64,000 bases of DNA from Pseudoscleropodium purum (lineage: Eukaryota > Streptophyta > Bryopsida > Hypnales > Brachytheciaceae). Below, in pieces: positions 35,583 through 49,284 of this stretch. Numbering within the stretch: position 1 is the first letter of the stretch; every line of letters starts with the position of its first letter. Made by a program: the position numbers and the translations under genes. The stretch lies in the NCBI GenBank assembly GCA_963969395.1, contig OZ017801.1:14885611-14949610 (forward strand). The letters are read 5' to 3'. The notes below the pieces were generated by a model, which worked only from the letters and a program-made list of their open reading frames with translations, made no database searches and was not told the DNA's origin.

Positions 35583-38500
35583 TGTTGGACAGTCCTGCAG
35601 CAGAGACTCTTCCATAACCAGACACCCGTAATAGCCTTGAATTTGGCATAATTGTACTTACTCCCCTATCATCGAAAATGTTCAATTCTTCGAGAAAGAT
35701 TTTCATGCTGGGTTTTAGTACATGAGTAAATCACTACAAACATCCTCTTACTTATATTATTCGATGTCAATCTTGGATCATCATATGTTTGATTGAGTAC
35801 CATACTATTGAACCAAACCCACATCAAATTTGCAGGATGCTAAACCTGTCCTACAAAGTGGGTGCCCTTCTTCAGGGTGAATGTACCCTTTGGAAAACAT
35901 AGGAATTTGAAAAAAATTGCACACATGATAAAATTTGCAAATTTCATATTCTTATTTGCAATTAGAGGCCCCAAATTAGGAAGGAGAGGTGAAGAATGCA
36001 GAATTATCACAGCACAAAATAGGGGAACTTTTTTTTACAATTACCCTGCAGAACACAAAATTCACCTTGCAGGTCTACTTTGTGGGATGGGTTTAGTGTC
36101 CTACATAAAATTTGGCTTGTACGTGTGATTGAATCGGATAGATTGTTTGGTATCTCTTGCTCCGCAACCTCAACCAGAAGCTTTTTACTCCCTAGGAAGC
36201 ATGTAGAGGTTAAAAAAAGAATGCCGAATTATGAATATGTAATCAATCATTTCTCTTCTAATTTAATTTTTGGGTATGAAGGTGAAAACATCCAAATCTG
36301 TCCAAATAAGCAATTTAGCATAGTTTGAGGCACCTTTTCTAGGAAAATAAACATTTTTATAGTATTAGCAATTGAAAAAGATGAATTTTATATAAATAAA
36401 TAAATTTGGATAAGACATGTGATTACTCTAAATTTTCAAAGTAGAATTCCCTAGGCCTTGAAATCGTCACATAACGTGGTCATAATACTAAAATCTAAAG
36501 AATTAGCAATCATCCAATTGTACTCTTCGTGACACTTCTAATAGAAGTCTACTTGTCAAGAATGGATACACAAACTATTTTGGATGTTTCCACTTTTAAG
36601 TTTCTTAAAATCTACTCTTTACCCCTATTGAACCACCTGTAGATCAAAAATATAAAACTTAGGTGACTCAAAATATATTATTTTTCACAACCACACTTCT
36701 TATTTGAGTTCCTTTATAGACATGGTTCGAAAAACAACAAGAAACATTACATATTTAACAAAGCAAAAGGCCCCCCTTTAAAAAAAAAGTAGAATATTTT
36801 GCAAATGCCAAATGCTAAAAAATTCATTAAGCAAATAAATGTGGCAGGAAGAAACAATATCTTGCAATCAAAGACCATGCATGTGAGACAAGCATCTACA
36901 AGGAAGGAGTGGATATTGCAAGTTGCAATGGTCTTCTTCAATAATGTTCTTTTTCCATATTCATGAATAAATTAATTCTTTTCCTATGTATGAACCCCAA
37001 TGACATACTATTCTTCTCACATCCGAAGAGTCTTGTTATTTATGTTAACTTAATTCTTTAGGACAAGTAATACGTCAATTTGAAATGTCCAATTTGATTG
37101 ATCATATTATAGAAAGCATAATTGAAATGAAAAAAATCACTTTATTTCATTAGATTGAATGAAGAGCATTGCAAGTGTTGGTTCAAAAAAATAAGTGTTT
37201 GAACAAGTAAGAATTTCTTGATAAAACTCTTCAAAACTTCAAAAAGAACATGAGACTATGGTCTTTGGCATCCTTAAAGGATTAACTTTTTTGAATATAA
37301 AAGTGTGTCCTCTAATGATATAATCTTTCTAACTCCAAATGTTTTTATATAACATGTTTTATCCCTAAAATACTTTAGTTGTTTAGAAGTCTAAGACTAC
37401 TTCTAAATACTCATATCCAAAGCAAGGTTAAAATCTTTATGAATATTTATTCACTAACAAATTCAACTCTAAGATCTTTTAGTTAACTTGATCAAGTGCA
37501 TCCTCCCAAAATTTTATAGTAAAATCTCCACCAATTCTATATTCAGTGTGCCTAAACTTTAAAAATGAAGATTTCCCAGCCCTTCTTTGTAGGTGGAGTT
37601 TTGTCTTTTAATATTTTTAGAAAAACACACACTATATGTCTAGAACTTGTGTAATTTTACTAATTTGTTGGAAAATGGGTTAATAATATATGGTAAAAAT
37701 TTAATCAAAAAAACTTCTATATGCATCTATAAGAAAATTATAAAGTTGAAGGTAGTATTGGATGAAAGCAAAAAATAAACCATTGGTAACTTTTGCAATA
37801 TTGATAGGAATGGTGTAGAACAAAGCTTTACATGTAGATTAGAAAAATTACCATCCATCTTAAAAATCTCATGCAACAATTCCTAATTACAAACTCAATA
37901 CAATCTACTCAAGTTTTCAAAAATCCCAAAGTGGGTTCTTCAATCCTTTAGGGATTACTACAAGTGTAACTTTGTTTATTGGATACATCACCTCTTATAC
38001 ATCATTGTAAATTGGCTACATTGTAAATGCACTTCCACTACATTTTTCTCTAACAATCATCTCTTTTCTACACCTTTTATTAAACTAAAGCCCCTTAGGT
38101 TCAACTTTGCAACACTATGATAACTATTTTCATAGGACATATTAATGTCTACATTGAAGTATATATGTCAAACAATATGTGTCAAAACTGTACTGTTGTT
38201 TGTGCTACATTTCCCCACAAGATATAAATGGAGAGCCTAGCACTTAATATCAATTCATTTTTAAGCATTCATTATTTTGTAAAGATATATTATAAACAAC
38301 AATTTCAAGAAATAATTTGGTATTGGGGGCATTTGGATGGCACACTAGAGGCATTTGTAAAAAAACATTGTATTGCCTCACAACTTAATTCCCCAAACCT
38401 CAAAGAAAAATAAAATGTTAATAGAATTTCTAGCTCTAAAATTTTCCAAAAAAGACATGTGAAATGAATTCATTAAGTATTTGTATTTTCATTTTTAGAT

Positions 38501-38690
38501 AGTTGAATTTTTTTCATTTATATTCTTGAAATGATTCTAGTATACTCTATACTAGAATTTGGATGTGATGGTTTAAAATATTAGCTGTAATTATGAGTGA
38601 AACCTTTAGTTAGTTTCATAAATAAATTTGCAAATTTAAACTATTAAGTAATTTTTTAAAATGTAATTATAGCTCCTTAAACATGACATT
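35583..38690. other. AT-rich spacer, no gene seen
   Basis: Scattered short frames without signatures; no clear terminal repeats. Confidence 0.5.
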
Positions 38691-38930
38691 ATGAATAACG
38701 ATGATTTACAAAGAGAGTTGATTCAAAGAGTGTCAATAAGGAGCATGCAGTACTATGGAGTAAAATTGGCTGAAGAGCCAACAAAACCAAAAGAGTGCAA
38801 TGGAGAAAAATTGGTGGAAGAGAATACGAAAGAGTCCAAGCGGAGTGGAAAAAGCCCTTGCTCAACTGTTGGTTCTGGAAACCAACCTCACCAAGCAGTA
38901 TTCAAATCATCAATTGAAACTCACAAATAG
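38691..38930 (+). CDS. small hydrophilic open frame, unknown
   Basis: 79 codons from ATG to TAG, rich in Lys, Glu and Ser, of more gene-like composition than the AT-rich spacer before it. No domain, signal peptide or splice extension recognised. It may be chance or a fragment of a lost gene, and lies 670 bp beyond the stop of the minus-strand ABM gene. Confidence 0.2.
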   Translation: MNNDDLQRELIQRVSIRSMQYYGVKLAEEPTKPKECNGEKLVEENTKESKRSGKSPCSTVGSGNQPHQAVFKSSIETHK

Positions 38931-39600
38931 ATAGCCTTGCGAGATAGATAATCTGAATCTCGTTTATTGCTGCCGTGTTCAAGTAAAGCACCTCAGTCTG
39001 TAATACCCATCCAATATTAATCCCAAACTGCGGAGGAAAGTAACTAAGATGAACTAAAGATGCGGGAGGAATGACGCTACAGAGCAACCACTTGAATTTT
39101 CCATGTGTTTGCTAGCTCTGAGATTTCAAGGCATAGACAGCGGTGGACTCCACCGACTCCGGTGAATATCACAACCAACATGGATACCCTGCAAAAAAGT
39201 CACAAGCGAACGTAGAAAACACATGAAATGATTTGCCTTCTTTTCTGCACAACCACCGGTTCTCAAATTGGGCATCAGGCCAAATCGTAATGCCATAATA
39301 GCACGGAAAGTTCTATCACACAAGCATGCGCTTGGCTCTCAACGAGTACCCAGGTGAAAACATCCTCTTCAGGATGCCATCTGTAAGTAGAAAGCGGTGA
39401 TCTGATCTAAATCTGCAATACCCTATGGAACCTGAGATTTGGTACAAGGAAAAAGGCTTCACCTTGAAGCGTAACCCTCACGTCCTAAAATTCTACACCG
39501 AAGGCATTCTAAAACTAACTTGTTTCATAACGCAAAACAGGCAGTAGACATTGACCTGAGTTGTTGGTATCGTCATCGATTTAAGTGAAGTGCTCTCTCT

Positions 39601-42600
39601 TCATTTCTTGATACCGAATAGAGTCTTGAAGCTAAAACCTTCTGACTTGTCTTGATCTGCCTTGTCCGCCTTGTCCCTCAAAGACATCTTCTTCAACATG
39701 GAATCCAGATCAAAGGTTGAACGTTCATCAGATTCCCCAAGCCCTTGGTTGATAACCATTGACTGTTGCTTCGTCCCAGATTGCCCTGTTGCATCGTCCA
39801 GTCCACCTTCTCCTTTAGGTCCTGTAATAGACGTGGCTTCATGATGTTAGTAGCATAATTGCTTAACCGAGGATAAGAGGAATATGGCCGGTGAACGTCT
39901 TTTGAAATATACTGGAAATAAACAGGTTTGAAAACTTGTGAAAATAAATTCAAACAGTGATTTCAGTGAAGCCTTGCCATATCCTAGACGTCAATTACAG
40001 GGACAGCTGCGAAAATAAAAATCATACATGTATTACGAAACTGTTGCTTTGGGTGTTGCTTGTACTGTGAAAACCTACTTGCTATGGACCCCCCAACCGC
40101 CACTTTTTGCTACTGTGCCTAGTTAGTAGTTACTATTATTAGACTCTTTAAAATTTCATATTTTCTTGTGGGCAAGTAAAAGGAGGTTCCAACGCACCAA
40201 AGATGCAAAAGTTATGCAAAAGATACGAAGGGTCAAAACTTTTGGTATATGTTCTAAAATCATTTCTTCCACATAGGTACATATGGATTTTGGAGATGTA
40301 CACAGAGTGACGATGGCGGTTTTGGGTCAGTGGCACATTTGGGGGTGCCCACCTTACACGAAATAAAAATGAGGTTCTTGCAAAACTCCCCAAAACTCCC
40401 CAAAACTCTAAAAGGCAACTAAAAGGGTATTAGGCGATGGATGGCTCTAGAATTATTCTCAAATCTGGCACATACTCTTCAATGAATCAAAACAGAGTAC
40501 AGACATTTTCAAATTAAAGAAAGCTGGAAGAAGAGTTCATACCGATAGGATTCATCATATGGCCAATTTGACCATCCTTGTACTCATACGCAGCAAGACC
40601 GATCGGATCCGTCAGCAGAGGTCTCACCTGTAAACACCATGTACAGTCGGACCTCCAAATTAGTTAATAGTTAGAAAAGAGGAAAAGTTAATTAATACAG
40701 ATGTTTTAACTACTACTTTTAAATAAGTTTTATAAAATTGCCATTCCGAATAAATTTTTTTGGTTTCTAACATCCGTAACACCAATTTCCATCCATTCTT
40801 TCATCTATAATGTTCAGATTTCAATCTTATAAACCCTAACATTGCGAGTTTAGCTTTTATCCATATACAAGAAAATAAAAACGTTTTAAGTATTACACTT
40901 AAGAATACCTTCGTATTCGTTTGAGGGAGTAGCAGAAACGCAACTGATATAGATGGGTTAGATAATAACATGCTACCCCATTATGACTACAGTTCCTCCA
41001 TCAAAATGCCCATAATAAATGTTCCAAAGATGGGGCAATGTCAACAAGTTCGACGTTTTGGGAACAACGTCCGGAGACCAAGGAGTATCAGAGCTCGCCA
41101 ACCGATGATGCGAAACTCAGGGTTAAGAAAACGTACATCCATCACGAACTTGGTGTGCTCAGGAGAGGCTCGCACATCATTCATGGTGGGGAAGCTTTCA
41201 TAAATCTCCCAGAAATGCAGAGTATTCTTCTCGAACGCATCCACATTGCACTCGAAGCCTTGAATTCCAGACTTCTTGTCTTTCTGCACCATCCAAAATC
41301 AGAACGCTCAATCAGAACCCATTTGTATAGGTTACATTCCTCTGTGTTGAAAACCCAGTAATTCACATTGCAAGTGCCATTAAAAATATGCAACTTATAA
41401 GAAATGAGATACTTCTAGTTATATCACAGGATAATTCCATGAGATACACGGTAGATGCAACACGCGCGGTGATCTAGGATTGAGATTGTGACCTTACCAC
41501 TTCAAATTTCAAAAATTCAGAACTCATTTAAAACAAACATACTTTGGTGCTTTAGAATACCCTAAAAAATGGTGACAGAACCCGTGAAAAAAGCTTCCAT
41601 TCTAAGAACGGAAATCACTTAAAACAGAAATCGGTTTCCTACCTTAGCCAATGCAAGAACTCTGACCAAGGGTTATTCAGACTCCCTTACACATGTAATT
41701 GACATCAAGCTCACAGAGAAGATTCACATTGACGAGAAAGATCATAAAGGCGTACACCAAACTTCAAGAATTCAGAACGTATTCATATGGTATCTAAGCA
41801 CTAAATAGATTAGAATCCTCTCAAAACTGTGGCCAAGACCGACGGAAAAAGTTTCCAATATAAATCACAAAAGTGAAGACACAAAAATGAGGTTTCCAAC
41901 CATAGCCAATGCAAAAAATCAACCAAGGGTATTTCAAACGAATTGACAGACAAGCTTCAGACGGAAGAGAAAGACCCTAAAGGCATGCACCAAACTTCAA
42001 ACACCAAATTCAACACATTTCAGAATTTATTCATACGGTACCGTATCCAAATACAACATAGTTTAGAATCCTCTCAAAAATTGTTGACAAGACCCCACGA
42101 AAACACTTTCCAGTGTAAACCACAAAGAAAACGAATAAAAGGCAACGGAATGAGGCTCCCTACCATAGCCACTGCAAAAACTCAACCAAAGGCTTTGCAG
42201 ACAAGTGAAGGACAACAAATTGACACACAAGCTTCAACCTAAAATGCATGAAACCCTACCATTTTCATTTGCGCCCACTCTACAACGCTCTTGCACAAAG
42301 CGGTAACCTCCTCTTCGTTGCCTTCCTCAATCTTCAATGTGGAGCTCAAGGCATAACTCCGTCCCGTGGAAATTCGCTTCGCCGCTTCCACAACAAGTCC
42401 TGTGGCTCCTCGCTTCGACGCCACCAATCCTGTCTCCACCACCACAAGCCGAGTCCCCAAGTGACCACCCTTCACCATCTTCTGCTGCACATTTCCCGCA
42501 TTTCTCTTGGCGCTCCATCTCGTACTGGAACTTGTTGCGGTCGCCCCAGCGTATGAGCTCGTCTCGGCAGCAAACACTGCTCGCGCTTGCGAGCAACAGG

Positions 42601-42607
42601 CCGTCAT
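39601..42607 (-). CDS. ABM-domain (antibiotic biosynthesis monooxygenase-like) protein, probably plastid-targeted, complete
   Basis: Four coding exons on the minus strand: 42607-42260, 41283-41137, 40627-40543 and 39821-39601 (801 nt, 266 aa), all GT-AG with matching phases. Residues 1-80 are rich in Ala, Ser, Thr and Arg and poor in acidic residues, like a plastid transit peptide. Residues about 88-185 fit a dimeric alpha-beta barrel of the ABM type: EEEVTALCKSVVEWA, then GIQGFECNVD, LHFWEIYESFPTMNDVRASP and DPIGLAAYEYKDG. The tail is Gly/Ser- then Lys/Asp-rich and ends TLFGIKK. ABM domains include quinol monooxygenases and many proteins of unknown reaction; the substrate here is not known. 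Intron 3 holds a dispersed repeat (family D). Two G-boxes lie upstream. Confidence 0.85.
40070..40375 (+). repeat. dispersed repeat family D, copy 1 (in ABM intron 3)
   Basis: About 300 bp with ttagtagttactattatta, gcaagtaaaaggaggttcca and aggtacatatggattttgga segments recurring at 43130-43460 and three times in the phosphatase intron 1. Same strand in all copies. Confidence 0.55.
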
Positions 42608-42912
42608 CTCTCCAACAAAAAAAACAAAAAAATTGCACAAAAATCACACAAAAAAACCAAGATTCTGAAGGCTCAAAAACAAGGAACTGAACAGGAATCC
42701 GAGATGGGAGACGTAACACACAGGAATGTGCTCGGGTAGAAGAGGGTTGCGGCAGAGGATCAGCTTTGATTTAGCTCCCAAGCCACGATCAGGGCGGATA
42801 CGTAGATACTCGGGAGATTATGTTCTCAGAAGATAGATACGAGTGAGGAAATCTTCAATTGAGGATGGATTGGTTGCGACCGACGAGTGTCTGGAAAGAC
42901 ACTATCCAGAAG

Positions 42913-42944
42913 CACGTGGAGAATCAATCCGTGGGCGCCACGTG
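42913..42944. promoter_or_regulatory. paired G-boxes upstream of the ABM gene
   Basis: CACGTG at 42913-42918 and 42939-42944, both in a CACGTGGA context, 306 and 332 bp upstream of the start codon. TAATATCTTTGG (about 42982-42993) further out resembles a light/clock element. G-boxes are bound by bHLH and bZIP factors and are common in light- and stress-regulated plant genes; use here is inference. Confidence 0.5.
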
Positions 42945-43129
42945 GAAATAGAGATATTATCTTCAACTTTTATAGTAATATCTTTGGCTTTTCCATCTGG
43001 GAAAATAATACCCGAGAGATGCCTGGATCGACCATTTGCTGTGATTTGTGAATATGAAAACCACTTTTGACTTTGATTTTGAAGCAATTTAGCATGAAAA
43101 CCAATTTTGATTTAGATTTTGAAGGTAGG

Positions 43130-43460
43130 GACACCCAAAAGTGCCACTTTTTTACTAATCTGCAATTACTATTATTATTAAACTATTCAACATTTTATAT
43201 TTTCCTGTAGGTAAATGAAAGGAAGTTCCAACACACAAAAGAATGCAACATTTGGATACTGGATGCAAAAAATTATGAAGGGCCAAAGTTTTTTTGGGTG
43301 GATATTTACAAATTGTTTCTTCAACATAAGTACATATTCAATTAAAAATGTATATATAGTACATGAAATGATGGTTTTTAGACAAGGTGTGATTTGGGGG
43401 GCACCTATTTTAGTACCAATTTTTTGTCAACAATTGTTAGGGCTAAGTATTGAACACATA
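43130..43460 (+). repeat. dispersed repeat family D, copy 2
   Basis: Matches copy 1 (actattattattaaa, ggtaaatgaaaggaagttcc, atgaagggccaaag, acataagtacatatt). Confidence 0.55.
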
Positions 43461-44446
43461 TATTGTATTTATCTATTTTTGTCAAAAATCATGATGAAAT
43501 TATAAAACCCCTTCTACCTTGATTGCCTTCCATTTTGGCAACTTGTATATCCTATCTATATTTTATGGATTGGTTTATTGTTCCAATTTGACTATGTGAA
43601 TTCCCCTTACATTTGAGGTTCTCTAGGATTATTTTGTTTTGATTTTTTTTTTATGAGATTTGGTAACTAATTCAATTTACAAACAGTTCCAAACATTGTG
43701 AATAGGATTATCTTGGCTAAAAGACAAAACTCTCTAGGTGTTGCATCAAATGTCTAAAGTTGCATGCCATATTAGACAAATGTAGAATATTGTATGTTTG
43801 ACAATTTTTTCTAATAAAGCTAAATTTAATAGTTCAGACAATTTGAAATCTCACTTTAACTATGACCCTAAATGTATACTGTAATAAGTGTTCATTAAAT
43901 TGAGACACTTCAATACAAATGAGACTTTAATATGTTAAAATTATAAATGGAAGGTAATTGCTTTGAAAATTGATTATATTAGATGGAGAAGGGTGTTATC
44001 CCAAATTAGAAGAGAATTGAACCCATTAAGGGGCTTTGAATTTTCTTATTATTTTTCTTATTTATTGAAGTGAATATGAGGTTGTTCACATCTTCATTAC
44101 AACAACTACACTGGACCACTAAAGTTGATAGTAGACACTTGGTGTGTAGAAATTTGTAGGAGGCATGTACTAGCCATCCTCCTTGACTAAGCCAAGAAAT
44201 TGTGAAGATGCATTGGGCAATAGAGATGAAATTGTAGAGATGTATTGGATAATCATGATGAATATTTGAGCACATCATACAAATCTTGACTCAACTACAG
44301 TAGTACCTTCTTCAATTTCAGCAAAAATTAATTGTTTTAAAAAATATCATAATTTCACTAAATTATAATGATAATTGGTGAAAATCTTGAAAATTGACAA
44401 CCTTGATTGCCAAATCATCAAGAATTAAATGACCAAGTTGTGTTAA
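43461..44446. other. AT-rich spacer, no gene seen
   Basis: Nothing recognisable. Confidence 0.5.
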
Positions 44447-45389
44447 CCCCTAAAGCCGTAAACCCCATTTTTAGGCAACATAGCAATTTTGGGCAGCTCA
44501 CTACGGATGGAGTTTTTATTTTTTTTCTTTGAAATTTTCACACAACATTTTTCCAAGGAGTAGCTTTAAGGCCCAAAAACTTTTATAACTTTTAACCACA
44601 TGGCTAAAGAGTTATCATATGAAATGTCATTTTCAGTGTTCAACGGGTAGCAAGGCAGCAAAAAAAATTCTTCAAAAATCATTTTTTTCAAAAATTAAAA
44701 TTCGAAATTGATTCTTTAAATTTATACCTACATAGAAAGCTTTGAATAATTCCATTTGGATGGATGAATCAAAAGTTATGAGGAATTTTAGTTTGTGGTA
44801 GTTTGTGGATAGTTATAGAATCTCTACTCTAAAATAAACTTTGAAGCTCTTTATTTTACTCAATTTCTAATATTTTTGAAAAAAAAAAATTTTTTTTAGG
44901 TGTAGATTGTTTATTACAACATTGCAACTATTGGATTTGACATTTTTCAATTCCATAAAGAAATTATTAACAACTTAGTATTTTGAATCATTCTCTACTT
45001 CATTCTACTTATTATTTTTTTCCTATATGTTGTACGATTCCAAATGATCTAAAAATTTTCAAGCATGTAGCCAACTTGCTTTGAAGAGTGAATCTAAAGA
45101 GTAACAACCATTTTGGACATTTTTCATGCAAATGTGACCTTGTGAAGTGCAGCTGCCTGAATTTTTGCAGGAAAAAAAAGAAATTTTTTGTGAATTCAAA
45201 CACTAATATCTTGCAATCGACATGGTGAAAATTTCTGAAATTCTTACCACATCTTCTCAAAATAGTTTACTACAAGATCTTATGGTTACTTATGTTCAAA
45301 AATGTTTTCTTTCAAAAATTTGGTACTTGCACTAGAAATGACAGTTTTAGAGCATTTTTGGTGAAAACACAGTCATAAACCCTTAGGGG
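44447..45389 (-). mobile_element. TTAA-flanked family-A element A8
   Basis: 943 bp, TTAA at 44443-44446, right flank TGAA (one change). Termini CCCCTAAAGCC and CCCTTAGGGG. Non-coding. Confidence 0.75.
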
Positions 45390-45393
45390 TGAA

Positions 45394-48359
45394 AAAAAAA
45401 GAATACCCAATGTTAGTAAGAAGGTTCAATGTAAAGTCCAAAGATCATTTTCCATCAAGAAATTTTCTAATGGAGACATTATGGAGTTTCTTCATTGAAA
45501 CTAAGTAATATGGAATGTACAAAGTGTTTTTTTTATAATGAAATTCATTCTCTCTTATAAATTATTAAAGGATATGGGATAATTTGAAGATGAGAGCTTA
45601 ACCTCTCATTGTCAAAAAGTACTAATTGTATTCAAAGTCAAATTTTAGACCTTGTTTTTGCATAGCTAAAGAACATTTTCCAAAAAAACTTTGCACTAAG
45701 AAAATTTGAGAAATAAATCTAAATTTCATCTTCAAAAATCTGTTTGTGTTTATGAGCCTCTAAACAAAAGTTATGGACAAAATTCAAAGGGGATGTATGA
45801 AAATGTCAAAGAAAATGTTACTTCCAACTCCTTGAAATTTGTCTATAACTTTTTATTGGAAGATCGAAATATCAAAAAGATTTTTGGAAATAAAAGCTAG
45901 ATTCATTTTCTACTATAATTTAGATCAAATTTTTAAAAAAAAGTTATTCTACTATGCCTAAATGAGGTCTAAAATTTTACTTTGAACACATTTTCTATTT
46001 TTGATTTTACTATGAGTAGTTGAGCTCCTATTAATCCTAACTATTTACATATCCCACATGGGTTGTTTTACCTCTTACCATGCAATTTGTATAAACAACA
46101 TGTCTTTTGAAGCTTCATGGATGATGATTAATTGCTTTCAAGGACTACATGTAGAGTATTTTATTTATTCAATATCTAGGATGATGAAAATTGTAGTAAT
46201 TGTTTTTTTTTGCCAAACTTAAAAAGTTAAATTTTATTAAATATTTGGTAGAGGGTGCCAGAATTGAAGAGGTACTACAGTAGTAAGTTGAAAAGGAAAT
46301 TATAATGTTTGATAAAGAATAGAAACTATTGTTAATTGATTCAAATAATTTCCTTAATGAATCAATAGACCATGATGAAATTTTGTACACTTGAGCTTTG
46401 GAAAGAATAAGGTAGAAGTACCTATTTCGGATAACTTAAGCATTTCAGCTTAGATGAAGTGGGAAAGTCATAGGGAATTCAATTCAGTGTATGCAATAAT
46501 AAGGTTGTGGAGGAATGTAAAAAAAAATTCTCTAAAAATGAATATTTTATTGAATATAAAAGTAGATTTTGCAACTAAATCCATTTTAGTTTTGTAGATT
46601 CATCTATTGTGGTTAACTTTGGCACTTCTCCCTAGGCCAAGATGAAAAAGAGATAAGTGGACGAGAAGGTTCAAACTAAGGATCTTTTACAATGACCATT
46701 GTATCCAATTGTTGTCCACAATAGGTTAGCCTACGAAACAATTATAAGGGGCTATTTGAGATAGGTACTTCTACCTTAGAAACTATTTTAAGTTTGAAGT
46801 TAGCAACAATTTGATGATTAGAAAACAACTTAAGATTATTCAACAATGAACCTTTCACATTTACAAGGATTTTGGGCAATCTTTGGCATTTATTGGAGTA
46901 AAGGATTTAAGGATAATTTAAGTGTAAAGATATGTTGTAAAGTGTGACTTTGACAAAATTGAAACAAAATAATAACTTTGGTGAAATAAAAGTTGTACAC
47001 CATGACCAATACATCATATCCATATAGTTTGATCTACTAACACATTTATCAATATTCATCACTACAATTTGAATCTAAAAATTGAAAATTCCTTCCAAAG
47101 TTGATTTTGGGAGTTTAAATCTTTAAAAAATATATATATATTCTTTTATCAGAGTACAAATTTGTAATTATTTTGATTTTGAAAGATTTTTATTTGACTT
47201 ATTTATTTATGTCATTTCTTAAAATTGTTAAAAGATCACAAAGGCAATTGCTTCAAAAATCAAATCTTATCAAGAATCAAAAGTATAGGTGGAAAAACTA
47301 ATGATCAAAATCTTTTATTATTTTTACTATACTCAAGGAATCACCTATGTGGCTATATTTAAAATGTGTATGCACCTGTGTCCAAAGAGCATTTTTTTAG
47401 ATGGTGAAGGTATTATTTTTCTTCTTTTTTTACAATGTTCAACCCTAAATTAAGGATCATTGTTCCTTTAGAGGACACATTGGATTTTGGGCAAGTATTT
47501 TTGGGCAAAATTTTTGTCATGATTTTTTGAAATTTTTTGTAAATAGAAAAATTGATTATCTTTGTGGGAATATAATTCTTTTTTCAATTGGTGCCCAAGA
47601 ATAAAAATCATGCCTAAATAAGCTCTAAATAGGAGAGACTAGGTAGCAAATTTTTTTTGAAAAATCTTTAGGAAAAATTTGAACCCTACAGAGGGCCATT
47701 AAGGATTTTTTTTGGTACCCTGATGTGCAAATACAAAAAATAATAAAATATTTAAAAAATAATAAAAAACAATAAAAAATTGTTGTGGTGCTGACGTGGC
47801 ACAAGTAGTGCCACATCAACAACATTCATTAAAAAAATAAAAAACTGTTGAATTCCTCTCTAATTGCACCGGGGGAGGGGTGTTCAAAATTTGCAGCCCT
47901 TTCAAGGGCTAAAATTTTTCCTAATGTTGACTTTTCTTTTGAATTTTTTCTTATAAATTACATTTTGTCTACTTGGAAAGATTTAATTCATTTTATTTGG
48001 ATAAAAGATGTGAAAATAATGAACAATCTTGTTTTTTGGACAATTAGAGCATCTTCTTGAAAAAAATAACTTATAGGATTCATTTCTGAATGCAATTTTT
48101 ATAATTTTCGAAAAAGAAGTTCCAAATGATTTCATTTGCTTGCTAGATGAATCTCATCATTGGGGTTAGTGTGTTTTAATTTCATCTTAGGAATATTAAT
48201 AATTTAGATTTTCTTTGTATCTTGTACCTACTTGTATTTAACAATTTTTTTAAGAATGAAAAATTTAAGTTTTTTTTGAATGTTTTCCTAGACCCTCAAT
48301 TGAATTCCCCACCATAAAGATTTGAAGCTCAAAACTTTGTAGTTCAAAAAATTTAAGTT
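45394..48359. other. AT-rich spacer, no gene seen
   Basis: A GTGCTGACGTGGCACAAGTA stretch near 47788-47807, flanked by ATAAAAAA runs, stands out in composition but has no identified role. No gene found. Confidence 0.45.
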
Positions 48360-48615
48360 AAGAAGGTTCAAAGTAAAAAAACCAAGTCTCGCAAGGTTCT
48401 AAAAAACGTGTTTTCTTCAATTTAAATGCAAATATCTTGCAATCTATGCAGTCAAAAACTCTGAATTTTTTTCCACACATTTTTGTACTAGTTGAATATT
48501 AAAAAAAAATTTCCTACAATTAGACGTTCAAAAAGCAAAAATTTCAATTTTTTTACTCAACACAATAGAAACAACGATTTTGAGTGTTTTCTAGCAAAAA
48601 AAGGCCTTGGTCCTT
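48360..48615 (-). repeat. degenerate family-A end fragment
   Basis: Holds the left-terminal third of family A in reverse (atatcttgcaatctatgcag, cacatttttgtactagttg, aaggccttggtcc), without a clean TTAA. Confidence 0.4.
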
Positions 48616-49284
48616 TCCAATTAAAGTAGAAAAATGATCTATTTCTATTTTTTATTCAAAGTGTATTTACATTATTTTTAACATACTATATTTATAGTAC
48701 CCTCCATTAGAATTTATTAAAATCTAAACCGCAATATTGAAATACATTTTGGCAAAATTGTTGGAGGTAATACATGTTCAAAACATTAAGCATAAAAATT
48801 CTACAAATTTTGCAAAATTACTTTAGATTTTAACAAGTTGGAAAAACATGTCACATTGAAAATTGTACAACTATGGAAAAACACCACAAATACAAAATCT
48901 ACACCAAAATGACAAAATAATGAAAGTATTTAAAAGATGTAGAGCATTTGTAGTAGCATTTACAAGTGCTATATTTAATTGCAAAATTTTAATCCCAAAA
49001 GTCTACAAATTGTTATTTTTTTCTTCCTTTAAAATTGACTAGGGAATGTTGATGTTATGTGCATCTTTGACTTACTAACGTGCAAGAACAACAACAAAGA
49101 AGAACATCACATCTAAAAAACATAATGCATATACAAAATAAGCCAAAAAATGAGCCATGGCCATCATGCATAACATGTAAACCTACGCATTTGGGCTCAC
49201 AATTAGAAATGAACGACAAATCTATATGAGTCAATCCATTCTTGATAACTCCTAGATTTGGATTGTGTAGGGTGTTGTATTTTT

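Noticed and set aside
42248..42690. Two overlapping plus-strand frames of 102 and 117 codons
   Set aside because: Antisense of ABM exon 1; the minus-strand reading continues in phase into three further exons with domain similarity.
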